8,248 bases of DNA from assembly GCA_005793645.1 (NCBI GenBank), contig SXRG01000081.1, positions 1-8,248 on the forward strand, given 5' to 3'. Shown in pieces: positions 1-6,369 of this stretch. A model generated the notes under the pieces. It did no database searches, had not been told where the DNA came from, and was given only the letters and a program-made list of their open reading frames with translations. Source of the DNA: Burkholderiales bacterium (GTDB lineage Bacteria; Pseudomonadota; Gammaproteobacteria; Burkholderiales; Thiobacillaceae). The stretch's first letter is position 1; each line of letters opens with the position of its first letter. Both the position numbers and the translations under genes were made by a program.

Positions 1-1
1 C

Positions 2-331
2 AAGGTGGGTTCCAACGCCGTGGTCGTGAAGGATGTACCGGCCGGGGCGACCGCCGTGGGGATCCCGGCGCGGATTCTCGATGAGGCCAAAATGGCTCCG
101 AATGCCCCAGCGACTGAAACTGAAAGGGGCTTCTCAGCGTATGCGGTGAGTGCCGATATGAACGACCCCATGGTCAAGGCGGTGCATGGCTTGATCAATC
201 ATAGTGTGAGTTCCGATGCGCGGATCGACTGGATTGTGGCCGAGTTGAGGCGCTTGGGTGGATCGGTGGAGGAACAGAAGGGGGTGGCGGATCGCTTTGA
301 CCCAGAGTACCTCAATCGTATTGTGGACTAA
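2..331 (+). CDS. cysE: Serine O-acetyltransferase, C-terminal part (5' end outside window)
   Basis: Catalyses acetyl transfer from acetyl-CoA to L-serine, giving O-acetylserine, the first committed step of cysteine synthesis in the cytoplasm. Only the last 109 residues are present; the reading frame is open from base 2. The segment begins in the last turns of the left-handed beta-helix: VGSNAVVVKDVP followed by GATAVGIPARIL is the classic CysE/hexapeptide-acyltransferase end of helix. About 80 residues follow as a charged, probably helical tail, which fits the longer CysE form found beside iscR in Pseudomonas and Azotobacter (from family knowledge). The gene ends 183 bases before iscR. I see no convincing hairpin-plus-T terminator in the gap, so some readthrough into the isc operon is possible. 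The context fits the function, since cysteine is the sulfur donor used by IscS. Other acyltransferases share the hexapeptide fold, but gene order favours CysE. Confidence 0.88.
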   Translation, partial: KVGSNAVVVKDVPAGATAVGIPARILDEAKMAPNAPATETERGFSAYAVSADMNDPMVKAVHGLINHSVSSDARIDWIVAELRRLGGSVEEQKGVADRFDPEYLNRIVD

Positions 332-448
332 TCCCGCTTCGAAAACTTTCGCCGCGTTTGATTTTCTCCTTAAGGTTGGCGTGCTCAAAAAAACACTGGG
401 TGCGGCGGGTTTTAAGAGGCGCCAAGGGTCGATGTAACATGAGACGAT

Positions 449-473
449 ATAGTTGATAAAAATGATCGGGTAT
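449..473 (+). promoter_or_regulatory. Type 1 IscR operator upstream of iscR
   Basis: A 25-base site begins ATAGTTGAT and ends TCGGGTAT. Compared with the E. coli type 1 consensus as I remember it (ATASYYGAC, a short A/T-rich centre, then GTCRRSTAT), about 21 of 25 positions agree; the differences lie at the inner edges of the two half-sites. In E. coli, [2Fe-2S]-IscR binds such sites and represses its own operon. Here the site overlaps the proposed -35 hexamer, so bound IscR should block RNA polymerase. It starts 66 bases before the iscR start codon. Confidence 0.82.
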
Positions 474-481
474 TGTAGAGT
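453..481 (+). promoter_or_regulatory. Likely sigma-70 promoter of the isc operon
   Basis: A -35 element TTGATA (453-458, 5 of 6 consensus bases) is followed after a 17-base spacer by TAGAGT (476-481, 4 of 6). The expected transcription start is near 488, giving a short leader of about 27 bases before the iscR start at 515. The -35 element sits inside the IscR operator, the layout of an autorepressed isc promoter. The -10 element is only moderate; a GATGCT at 482-487 is an alternative. Confidence 0.6.
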
Positions 482-514
482 GATGCTACAGTTCCAGACA
501 CAAGGAGTGTCGTG

Positions 515-988
515 ATGCGCTTGACAACGAAGGGAAGATTTGCGGTGACAGCGATGGTGGATCTTGGTCTGCGCTATTTGCGCGGCCCGGTGACGCTGGC
601 GGGGATCAGTGATCGTCAGGGTATTTCGTTGTCCTATCTGGAACAGTTGTTTGGTCGTTTGCGTCGGCACGAGATTGTCGAGAGTGTGCGCGGGCCGGGC
701 GGGGGCTATTGTCTGGCCAAACCGCTGTCAGCCATCTCGGTGGCGGACATCATTCGCGCCGTGGATGAGGAAGTGGACGCGACGCAGTGTGGTGGATTGG
801 GCAACTGCCATGATGACCATGAATGTATTACCCATGACCTGTGGACGGGTCTGAACAAGCATATTTACGCTTATCTTGAGTCAGTAACGCTGGACCATCT
901 CGTTGAGATCCACCAAGCCAAAATAAATAAGTCGGTCGATTCCATGCGTAGTGTGGGACGGGTGCAGTTGCAGGTGCAGGTGGCCTAG
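515..988 (+). CDS. iscR: IscR, [2Fe-2S] Rrf2-family transcriptional regulator of the isc operon
   Basis: A DNA-binding regulator that carries a [2Fe-2S] cluster and represses the isc operon when clusters are plentiful. It has 157 residues (E. coli IscR about 162). The N-terminus MRLTTKGRFAVTAM and the winged-helix signature ISLSYLEQLF (37-46) with VRGPGGGY (58-65) are diagnostic of Rrf2/IscR. The cluster ligands are all present and numbered as in E. coli: Cys92, Cys98, Cys104 (spacing C-x5-C-x5-C) and His107. I chose the ATG at 515 because AAGGAG at 502-507 sits 7 bases upstream and the protein then starts exactly like E. coli IscR; an in-frame GTG at 512 immediately before it is too close to that ribosome site. 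The tail after about residue 140 is shorter and different from E. coli, which is usual. An autoregulatory operator lies upstream at 449-473. It is the first gene of the operon and is followed by iscS after 34 bases. Confidence 0.97.
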   Translation: MRLTTKGRFAVTAMVDLGLRYLRGPVTLAGISDRQGISLSYLEQLFGRLRRHEIVESVRGPGGGYCLAKPLSAISVADIIRAVDEEVDATQCGGLGNCHDDHECITHDLWTGLNKHIYAYLESVTLDHLVEIHQAKINKSVDSMRSVGRVQLQVQVA

Positions 989-1022
989 GCAGGTCTAAGC
1001 TATTTTGAAGAAATGGAATTCC

Positions 1023-2231
1023 GTGAAACTCCCGATTTATTTTGATTATTCCGCCACCACGCCAGTGGACCCGCGCGTAGCGGCGAAAATGATTCCGTAT
1101 TTAACCGAGATATTTGGAAACCCGGCCTCGCGCTCGCACAGCTTTGGCTGGTCGGCGGACGAGGCGGTGGAAGAGGCGAGGGCGCAGGTCGCGGCGCTGG
1201 TGAATGCCGACCCAAAGGAAATCGTCTGGACTTCGGGGGCAACCGAGTCCAACAACCTTGCCATCAAGGGCGCGGCACATTTCTATCACGGCAAGGGCAA
1301 GCACCTGATCACCGTGAAAACCGAACACAAGGCGGTGCTGGATACCTGTCGCGAACTGGAGAGGGAGGGCTATGAAGTAACTTATCTCGGCGTGCAGCCG
1401 AACGGCCTGCTGGACCTGGAAGCCCTCAAGGCGGCCATCCGCCCGGACACCCTTCTGGTTTCCGTGATGTATGTGAACAATGAAATCGGCGTCATTCAGG
1501 ACATCCCGGCGATCGGCGAGCTGTGTCGCAGTAAAGGCATCCTGTTTCATGTGGATGCGGCGCAAGCCACCGGTAAGGTGGAAATCGACCTGAGTGCGCT
1601 GAAGGTCGATTTGATGTCGTTCTCCGCCCATAAAACTTACGGTCCAAAAGGTATTGGTGCGTTGTATGTGCGGCGTAAACCGCGCGTCCGCCTGGAGGCA
1701 CAGATGCACGGTGGCGGGCATGAACGCGGCATGCGTTCTGGCACCCTGGCGACGCATCAGATTGTCGGTATGGGCGAAGCCTTTCGCATCGCCAAGCTGG
1801 AAATGGGGGCTGAAACCGAGCGCTTGCGCGCCTTGCGTGACCGTATGCTGCAGGGCTTTATGGATATGGAAGAGGTCCACTTGAACGGCGATATAGAGCA
1901 GCGCGTTGCTGGAAACCTCAATGTTAGTTTCAACTTCGTCGAAGGTGAGTCGCTGATTATGGCGATCAAGGACCTGGCGGTATCAAGCGGCTCGGCGTGT
2001 ACCTCGGCCTCACTGGAGCCCTCCTATGTGCTCAAGGCCCTGGGCCGCGACGACGAGTTGGCGCACAGCTCCATTCGTTTTACCCTTGGTCGCTTCACGA
2101 CCGAGGATGAGGTGGATTACGCCATCAAACTCCTGCACGACAAGATCGGAAAACTGCGCGACATGTCGCCGCTGTGGGAGATGTTCAAGGACGGCATTGA
2201 CCTGAAAACGGTGCAATGGGCCGCACACTGA
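1023..2231 (+). CDS. iscS: IscS, PLP-dependent cysteine desulfurase
   Basis: Removes sulfur from L-cysteine, leaving alanine, and holds it as a persulfide that is passed to IscU and other acceptors. The protein has 402 residues (E. coli 404) and begins MKLPIYFDYSATTP. The PLP-binding lysine is Lys204 in SAHKTYGPKG. The conserved PLP-pocket residues His102, Asp178 and Gln181 (in HVDAAQATGK) are present. The persulfide cysteine is Cys326 in SSGSACTSAS, on the mobile loop of group I desulfurases. The C-terminus SPLWEMFKDGIDL matches the region that contacts IscU in E. coli. Start choice: GTG at 1023 gives an N-terminus matching E. coli, with only a weak ribosome site (GGA at 1015-1017). An in-frame TTG at 1005 would add six residues (MKKWNS) and has no better site. 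It lies between iscR and iscU, 15 bases before the latter. Confidence 0.97.
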   Translation: MKLPIYFDYSATTPVDPRVAAKMIPYLTEIFGNPASRSHSFGWSADEAVEEARAQVAALVNADPKEIVWTSGATESNNLAIKGAAHFYHGKGKHLITVKTEHKAVLDTCRELEREGYEVTYLGVQPNGLLDLEALKAAIRPDTLLVSVMYVNNEIGVIQDIPAIGELCRSKGILFHVDAAQATGKVEIDLSALKVDLMSFSAHKTYGPKGIGALYVRRKPRVRLEAQMHGGGHERGMRSGTLATHQIVGMGEAFRIAKLEMGAETERLRALRDRMLQGFMDMEEVHLNGDIEQRVAGNLNVSFNFVEGESLIMAIKDLAVSSGSACTSASLEPSYVLKALGRDDELAHSSIRFTLGRFTTEDEVDYAIKLLHDKIGKLRDMSPLWEMFKDGIDLKTVQWAAH

Positions 2232-2246
2232 TATTGGAGAAATAAC

Positions 2247-2669
2247 ATGGCATACAGCGATCAGGTCATCGACCATTATGAAAATCCTCGCAATGTCGGG
2301 GCCTTTGACAAGAGTGAGTCCGGTATCGGTACCGGCATGGTTGGTGCGCCGGCCTGCGGCGATGTGATGAAGTTGCAGATTCGTGTCAACGATCAGGGCG
2401 TCATCGAGGACGCCAAGTTCAAGACCTATGGCTGTGGCTCGGCGATTGCGTCAAGCTCACTGGTCACCGAGTGGGTCAAGGGCAAGACCCTGGACGAGGC
2501 AATGGCCATGAAGAACACTCAGATCGCCGAGGAACTGGCCCTGCCACCGGTGAAGATTCACTGTTCTATTCTGGCTGAGGACGCTATCAAGGCGGCGGTT
2601 GCCGATTACAAACAAAAGCATGGCGGCGAAGGCGAGTACAAGGCCTGCAACGCGAATAAAGGACATTGA
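2247..2669 (+). CDS. iscU: IscU, iron-sulfur cluster scaffold
   Basis: The scaffold on which [2Fe-2S] clusters are assembled from iron and IscS-derived sulfur, then released with help from HscA/HscB. The three cluster cysteines Cys37, Cys63 and Cys106 are present, with Asp39 (in GAPACGDV) and His105. The HscA-recognition motif LPPVK is at 99-103, directly before IHC. Start: ATG at 2247 with GGAGA at 2236-2240, spacing 6. The protein is 140 residues, about 12 longer than the E. coli protein; the extra C-terminal stretch (GGEGEYKACNANKGH) is polar and carries a fourth cysteine, Cys134. The stop codon lies one base before the iscA start, and the iscA ribosome site lies within the last codons of iscU, so the two are probably translationally coupled. 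Confidence 0.97.
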   Translation: MAYSDQVIDHYENPRNVGAFDKSESGIGTGMVGAPACGDVMKLQIRVNDQGVIEDAKFKTYGCGSAIASSSLVTEWVKGKTLDEAMAMKNTQIAEELALPPVKIHCSILAEDAIKAAVADYKQKHGGEGEYKACNANKGH

Positions 2670-2670
2670 G

Positions 2671-3072
2671 ATGGGAGCGAATACCTGCGCCGCGCCGGAA
2701 GGCACCGTTATCCCTGAACGCAGTTTGAGCGATGCGGCCATGGCCGGCGCCTCTGTCACCTTGACCGAACGCGCCGCCAACCACATCAAGAATTTCATCA
2801 CCAAGCGTGGCAAAGGGCTGGGCATTCGTCTCGGCGTGCGCACCTCCGGCTGTTCCGGGATGGCGTACAAGCTGGAGTTTGCGGATGTCGAGGATGCCAA
2901 CGACATCAAGTTTGAGAGTCAGGGCGTGACCCTGTATATCGATCCCAAGAGCTTGGCCTTTCTGGATGGCACTGAGCTCGACTATGCGCGTGAGGGCCTG
3001 AACGAAGGCTTCCAGTTCAATAACCCCAATGTGAAGAACTCCTGCGGTTGCGGTGAGTCCTTCAATGTCTGA
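2671..3072 (+). CDS. iscA: IscA, A-type iron-sulfur carrier with N-terminal extension
   Basis: A-type carrier proteins hold iron or Fe-S clusters and pass them to target apoproteins. The HesB/IscA fold runs from about residue 28 (SVTLTERAANHIKNF) to the end. The three ligand cysteines are Cys61 (RTSGCSGMAY) and Cys125 and Cys127 (NSCGCGESF), the family pattern. Start: ATG at 2671 has AAAGGA at 2658-2663, spacing 7, which gives 133 residues, about 26 more than E. coli IscA. The extension (residues 1-27) is not homologous to anything I recognise and contains Cys6. A later in-frame ATG at 2740 would give a near-standard length but lacks a ribosome site. The 3' end overlaps hscB by 8 bases. The GYK-like adjustments seen in ErpA or SufA are not decisive; position in the operon supports IscA. 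Confidence 0.95.
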   Translation: MGANTCAAPEGTVIPERSLSDAAMAGASVTLTERAANHIKNFITKRGKGLGIRLGVRTSGCSGMAYKLEFADVEDANDIKFESQGVTLYIDPKSLAFLDGTELDYAREGLNEGFQFNNPNVKNSCGCGESFNV

Positions 3073-3568
3073 CGCCTTTGCGCTTTTTGGCCTAGCCCCG
3101 CGTTTTGCATTGGAGCGGGCGGCGCTGGACGCGGCCTTCCGTGCCGTGCAGGCTCAGGTTCATCCGGACAAGTTTGCCCATGCTGATGCGGTCACCCAGC
3201 GCCAGGCCGTAGAGCGTGCTACCGAGGTCAATGAGGCCTATCAACTCCTGAAGAGACCGGTGGCGCGGGGCGCATACCTGTTGCGCCAGGCGGGTATTGA
3301 ACCGTTTGATCCCGCCAATACACGGATGTCGTCGGCCTTCCTGATGCAACAAATTGAATGGCGGGAACAACTGGAGGCAGCGACCGATGTGGGCGCGCTG
3401 GAAGTGCTGGAAAACAGCCTTTCCGAGGCTGCGCGTGCCTATGAACACCGGTTGACCATCCTGATCGATCAGGATGCCGATCTGGTCAGCGCTACCGAAA
3501 CCCTGCGAGAATTACGCTTTATCGAAAAATTGGGCGAAGAAATTCACGCTGCCTTCGATGCCGTATAA
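3065..3568 (+). CDS. hscB: HscB, J-domain co-chaperone for IscU
   Basis: A type III J-protein that binds IscU and presents it to HscA, stimulating HscA ATP hydrolysis. It has 167 residues (E. coli 171). The N-terminal J domain carries the essential HPD at 33-35 (QVHPDKFA) in a helix-loop-helix context. The C-terminal three-helix domain includes AFLMQQIEWREQL at 91-103; by comparison with E. coli, Phe92-Leu93-Met94 and Ile97 cover the hydrophobic IscU-binding surface, and LRFIEKL (150-156) supplies another part of it. The start ATG at 3065 lies inside the end of iscA, with GGTGAG at 3052-3057 at spacing 7; a GTG at 3053 would add four residues but loses that site. The 8-base overlap with iscA suggests coupled translation. 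The gene is followed by a T-tract and hairpin before hscA. Confidence 0.95.
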   Translation: MSDAFALFGLAPRFALERAALDAAFRAVQAQVHPDKFAHADAVTQRQAVERATEVNEAYQLLKRPVARGAYLLRQAGIEPFDPANTRMSSAFLMQQIEWREQLEAATDVGALEVLENSLSEAARAYEHRLTILIDQDADLVSATETLRELRFIEKLGEEIHAAFDAV

Positions 3569-3570
3569 CC

Positions 3571-3603
3571 TTTTTTTTTCGGGGCAACCATGCGTGTTGC
3601 CCC
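3571..3603 (+). repeat. T9 tract followed by perfect 8-bp inverted repeat (hairpin) between hscB and hscA
   Basis: Nine consecutive T (3571-3579) are followed by GGGGCAAC (3581-3588), a 7-base loop and GTTGCCCC (3596-3603), a perfect 8-bp GC-rich stem. The T-run lies before the stem, so this is not a standard intrinsic terminator on the + strand; on the minus strand the stem is followed by A, so it is not one there either. The right arm continues into TACG, and GTAGGGGCAAC-type palindromes are a common form of dispersed repeat in bacteria (from memory), so it may be a decayed copy. It could also stabilise or process the operon mRNA. Confidence 0.7.
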
Positions 3604-3615
3604 TACGATGCTGAT

Positions 3616-5478
3616 ATGGCCCTGCTACAAATATCCGAACCCGGTTTGTCCACCGCGCCGCATGAACATCGGCTTGCGGTGGGTATTGACCTTGGCACCA
3701 CTAATTCGCTGGTAGCTACCGTACGCAACGGCCTGTCTGTGGCGCTCAACGATGCCCATGGTCACGCCATCCTGCCTTCAGTGGTGCGCTACCTGGACGC
3801 CGAAGGCCACACCGAGGTTGGCCAGACGGCGCTGGGTACGGCTAGCGAAGATCCGCATAATACGGTGATCTCGGCCAAGCGTTTCATGGGCCGTGGTCTG
3901 AAAGACCTGCCGGATTTGGCCCTGTTGCCTTATCACTTTGTCGATACTCCGGGCATGGTGCAGGTGCGCACTGTGGCTGGCCCGAAATCGCCGGTCGAGA
4001 TATCGGCCGAGATTCTCAAGGTATTGCGTGCTCGTGCCGAGGCATCGATGGGCGGTGATTTGGTTGGCGCGGTGATTACCGTGCCAGCCTATTTCGACGA
4101 CGCTCAGCGTCAGGCCACCAAGGATGCGGCACGACTGGCCGGGCTCAATGTATTGCGTCTGTTGAACGAGCCTACTGCGGCGGCCATCGCCTACGGTCTG
4201 GATAATGGCTCGGAAGGCGTGTATGCCGTGTACGACCTGGGTGGCGGCACCTTTGATATCTCCATTTTGCGGCTGAGCCGTGGTGTGTTTGAGGTGCTGG
4301 CCACCAACGGCGACTCGGCACTGGGCGGCGACGACTTTGACCGTCGCATCTATTGCTGGATGCTGGAGCAGGCGGGCCTGTCGGTGATCAACGATCACGA
4401 CAAATCGCTGCTCATTGCCCGCGCCCGTGAGGCCAAGGAGCGACTAACGGATCATCCTGAAACGCAGGTCACGGCCCTGCTGACGACTGGCCAATTCATT
4501 GACCTGACTTTGACCGAGGCGCACTTTAATCAACTCACCGAAAGCCTGGTGGGTAAGACCCTGACACCGACGCGCAAGGCCTTGCGCGATGCTGGTTTGA
4601 AACCTACTGATATTCAGGGTGTGGTCATGGTAGGCGGCTCGACGCGGATGCCGCGTATCCAGGCGGCCGTGGGTGCGTTTTTCGGCCAGACTCCGCTGAC
4701 CAACCTCGATCCAGACAAGGTGGTGGCGCTGGGCGCGGCCATTCAGGCCAATGTGCTGGCCGGTAATCGTCTGGGCGATGACTGGCTGCTGCTTGATGTG
4801 GTGCCGTTGTCGCTGGGCCTGGAAACGATGGGCGGCCTGGTGGAAAAGATTGTTCCGCGCAATGCCACGCTGCCCACTGCGCGTGCCCAGGAGTTCACTA
4901 CCTACAAGGATGGCCAGACGGCGATGAGCCTCCATGTGGTGCAAGGCGAGCGCGAATTGGTGGTGGACTGCCGCAGCCTGGCCCACTTCGATCTGCGTGG
5001 TATCCCGCCCATGGTGGCGGGTGCGGCGCGCATTCGTGTGACCTTTCAGGTCGATGCCGATGGGCTGCTCTCTGTCACGGCGCGCGAGACCCGCACCGGG
5101 GTGGAGGCGCATATCGAAGTGAAGCCATCCTATGGCCTCGTGGATGGCGAGATCACCCGTATGTTGCAAGAATCCAATGCCCACGCCAAAGAGGATATTA
5201 CGGCGCGGCAACTGGCCGAACTCAAGGTCGATGCTGGTCGGTTGGTTGATGCGACGCATACCGCGCTGGCCGAAGATGCGGCCTTGCTCCATCCGTCTGA
5301 ACAGGCCTTGGTCATGGGGCTGCTGAGTGGCCTGGAAGCTGCGCTGCAGGATAATGAGCGCGCGGCGATCAAATACGCCTACGATGCCCTCAATCGCGGT
5401 ACTGCCGATTTCGCGGCGCGCCGTATGGATGCTGGCGTCAAACGCGTGCTGACGGGCCACAAGCTGGAAGATTTCTGA
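3616..5478 (+). CDS. hscA: HscA, specialised Hsp70 chaperone for Fe-S cluster transfer
   Basis: An ATP-dependent Hsp70 that binds the LPPVK motif of IscU, stimulated by HscB, to promote cluster release to acceptors. It has 620 residues (E. coli 616) and begins MALLQISEPGLS, nearly identical to E. coli. The ATPase domain spans about residues 20-385: phosphate-1 loop GIDLGTTN (23-30), ITVPAYFDDAQRQ (154-166), NEPTAAAIAYGLD (184-196), phosphate-2 YDLGGGTFDIS (206-216) and the adenosine motif VMVGGSTRMP (337-346). The interdomain linker is LLLDVVPLSLGLE (391-403), in place of the DnaK form. The substrate-binding domain runs from about 405, with a helical lid from about 510. The start ATG at 3616 is fixed by homology, but no Shine-Dalgarno sequence is visible upstream; a hairpin ends 12 bases before it. 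The stop codon shares one base with the next start codon. Confidence 0.97.
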   Translation: MALLQISEPGLSTAPHEHRLAVGIDLGTTNSLVATVRNGLSVALNDAHGHAILPSVVRYLDAEGHTEVGQTALGTASEDPHNTVISAKRFMGRGLKDLPDLALLPYHFVDTPGMVQVRTVAGPKSPVEISAEILKVLRARAEASMGGDLVGAVITVPAYFDDAQRQATKDAARLAGLNVLRLLNEPTAAAIAYGLDNGSEGVYAVYDLGGGTFDISILRLSRGVFEVLATNGDSALGGDDFDRRIYCWMLEQAGLSVINDHDKSLLIARAREAKERLTDHPETQVTALLTTGQFIDLTLTEAHFNQLTESLVGKTLTPTRKALRDAGLKPTDIQGVVMVGGSTRMPRIQAAVGAFFGQTPLTNLDPDKVVALGAAIQANVLAGNRLGDDWLLLDVVPLSLGLETMGGLVEKIVPRNATLPTARAQEFTTYKDGQTAMSLHVVQGERELVVDCRSLAHFDLRGIPPMVAGAARIRVTFQVDADGLLSVTARETRTGVEAHIEVKPSYGLVDGEITRMLQESNAHAKEDITARQLAELKVDAGRLVDATHTALAEDAALLHPSEQALVMGLLSGLEAALQDNERAAIKYAYDALNRGTADFAARRMDAGVKRVLTGHKLEDF

Positions 5479-5717
5479 TGGCCGTGATGGATTCACAACG
5501 CATCAGCGACTGGCGTACACGCATCGAGCAACATGACTTATGGCCAGGTCCGGGATCTGGCGGACTTACGGGTGTTCATGCCTCGCTCAATTTGTGCTTA
5601 CTGGATGCCCTGTGCGCGGGTGATGCACAGCGCATCGATGAGGCCAGTGGGGCTGCCGAGGTGGCTATTTCCACACGCGAACATCTCTGGGATGGCGTGC
5701 GAGTGGCGTTGAACTAA
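5478..5717 (+). CDS. Small unknown protein encoded within the isc operon, overlapping hscA
   Basis: An unrecognised 79-residue gene between hscA and fdx, a place where the standard isc operon has no gene. Its ATG at 5478 shares its first base with the hscA stop codon (TGATG), and GGAAG at 5466-5470 lies 7 bases upstream, a proper ribosome site, so it is likely translated by coupling with hscA. The next gene, fdx, starts 24 bases downstream with its own strong site. The predicted protein is soluble: no signal peptide or membrane segment. It has a tryptophan-containing N-terminal part (ISDWRTRIEQHDLWPGPGSG), a central hydrophobic stretch with Cys40 and Cys46 (LNLCLLDALCAGDA), and an acidic then mixed tail. 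Two cysteines five residues apart are not enough to infer a metal site. No function is assigned. The alternative is a chance open frame, but the coupling and ribosome site argue for a real gene. Confidence 0.7.
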   Translation: MAVMDSQRISDWRTRIEQHDLWPGPGSGGLTGVHASLNLCLLDALCAGDAQRIDEASGAAEVAISTREHLWDGVRVALN

Positions 5718-5741
5718 TTTCTGGATTTTGGAGAGAATTAC

Positions 5742-6083
5742 ATGCCTCAAGTCGTGATATTGCCCCATGTTGAATCCTGTCCGGACGGCGCGGTGCTAGA
5801 GCACGTTCCCAGCGGTGAGACGATTTGTGATGTCCTGCTTGTTAATGGCATCGAGATTGAGCACGCCTGCGAAAAATCTTGCGCCTGCACTACCTGCCAT
5901 GTCATCGTCCGCGAGGGTTTTAGCAGCCTCGGCGAGGCCACGGAAGAGGAGGAAGACATGCTCGACAAGGCCTGGGGCCTGGAGCCAAATTCGCGCCTGT
6001 CCTGCCAAGCCCGCATTGGTACGGCGGATCTGGTCATTGAGATTCCACGCTATTCGATCAACATGGTGAAGGAGAGCCACTGA
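5742..6083 (+). CDS. fdx: ISC-type [2Fe-2S] ferredoxin
   Basis: An adrenodoxin-like ferredoxin that supplies electrons to cluster assembly on IscS/IscU. It has 113 residues (E. coli Fdx 111). The cluster ligands are Cys43, Cys49 and Cys52 in HACEKSCACTTCHV and Cys88 in RLSCQARI. The extra Cys47 between them is the conserved non-ligand cysteine also present in E. coli Fdx. The acidic stretch EATEEEEDMLDKAWGL (65-80) is the usual partner-binding helix of this type, and the C-terminus IPRYSINMVKESH is typical. The start ATG at 5742 has GGAGAG at 5730-5735, spacing 6. It follows the unknown small gene and is separated from iscX by 13 bases, so all three are surely in one transcript. Confidence 0.97.
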   Translation: MPQVVILPHVESCPDGAVLEHVPSGETICDVLLVNGIEIEHACEKSCACTTCHVIVREGFSSLGEATEEEEDMLDKAWGLEPNSRLSCQARIGTADLVIEIPRYSINMVKESH

Positions 6084-6096
6084 TGAGGAGTCGAAA

Positions 6097-6291
6097 ATGA
6101 AATGGACCGATACCCTTGATATCGCCATTGCCTTGGCCGAACATCAGCCCGATGTGGACCCCAAGGTCATTCGCTTCACCGATCTGCACGCCTGGGTTTT
6201 GGCACTGCCGGGTTTTGACGATGACCCCAACCGATCTGGTGAAAAGATCCTTGAAGCCATTCAAATGGCGTGGATCGACGAGGTGGAGTGA
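6097..6291 (+). CDS. iscX: IscX, small acidic Fe-S assembly regulator
   Basis: A small acidic protein (YfhJ family) that binds IscS and iron and adjusts the rate of cluster assembly. It has 64 residues (E. coli 66) and carries the family features MKWTD, VDPKVIRFTDLHAWV (20-34) and FDDDPNRSGEKILEAIQ (40-56), including the acidic FDDDP patch implicated in iron and IscS contacts. It ends WIDEVE. The start ATG at 6097 has GAGGAG at 6085-6090, spacing 6. This is the usual last gene of the isc operon, and no further + strand gene follows. No good intrinsic terminator is seen directly downstream; a palindromic element about 100 bases on may serve. Confidence 0.96.
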   Translation: MKWTDTLDIAIALAEHQPDVDPKVIRFTDLHAWVLALPGFDDDPNRSGEKILEAIQMAWIDEVE

Positions 6292-6369
6292 ATCTCTAGC
6301 GTCGGACGGTGGGGTCAGGTCTTGGCCTCAATGTTTTTGCCGTTCGTTGTAGTGGATTTTGCGACTTTC

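Noticed and set aside
332..448. Possible terminator after cysE
   Set aside because: The A7 run at about 389-395 and short repeats nearby do not form a stable hairpin followed by T on the + strand.
134..670. Minus-strand open frame across the cysE end, the intergenic region and iscR
   Set aside because: It runs across two conserved genes and the operator on the opposite strand, and shows no domain.
1101..1880. Long open frame on the minus strand opposite iscS (259 codons)
   Set aside because: It lies fully opposite the conserved iscS, has no recognisable domain and no upstream ribosome site; it is a by-product of iscS codon usage.
3571..3603. Intrinsic terminator between hscB and hscA
   Set aside because: The T-run precedes the stem instead of following it, and the opposite strand gives a stem followed by A, so neither strand has terminator order.
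4444..5496. Long open frame on the minus strand opposite hscA (350 codons)
   Set aside because: It is antisense to a clear Hsp70 gene, rich in His/Arg/Gln as expected for a shadow frame, with no known motif.
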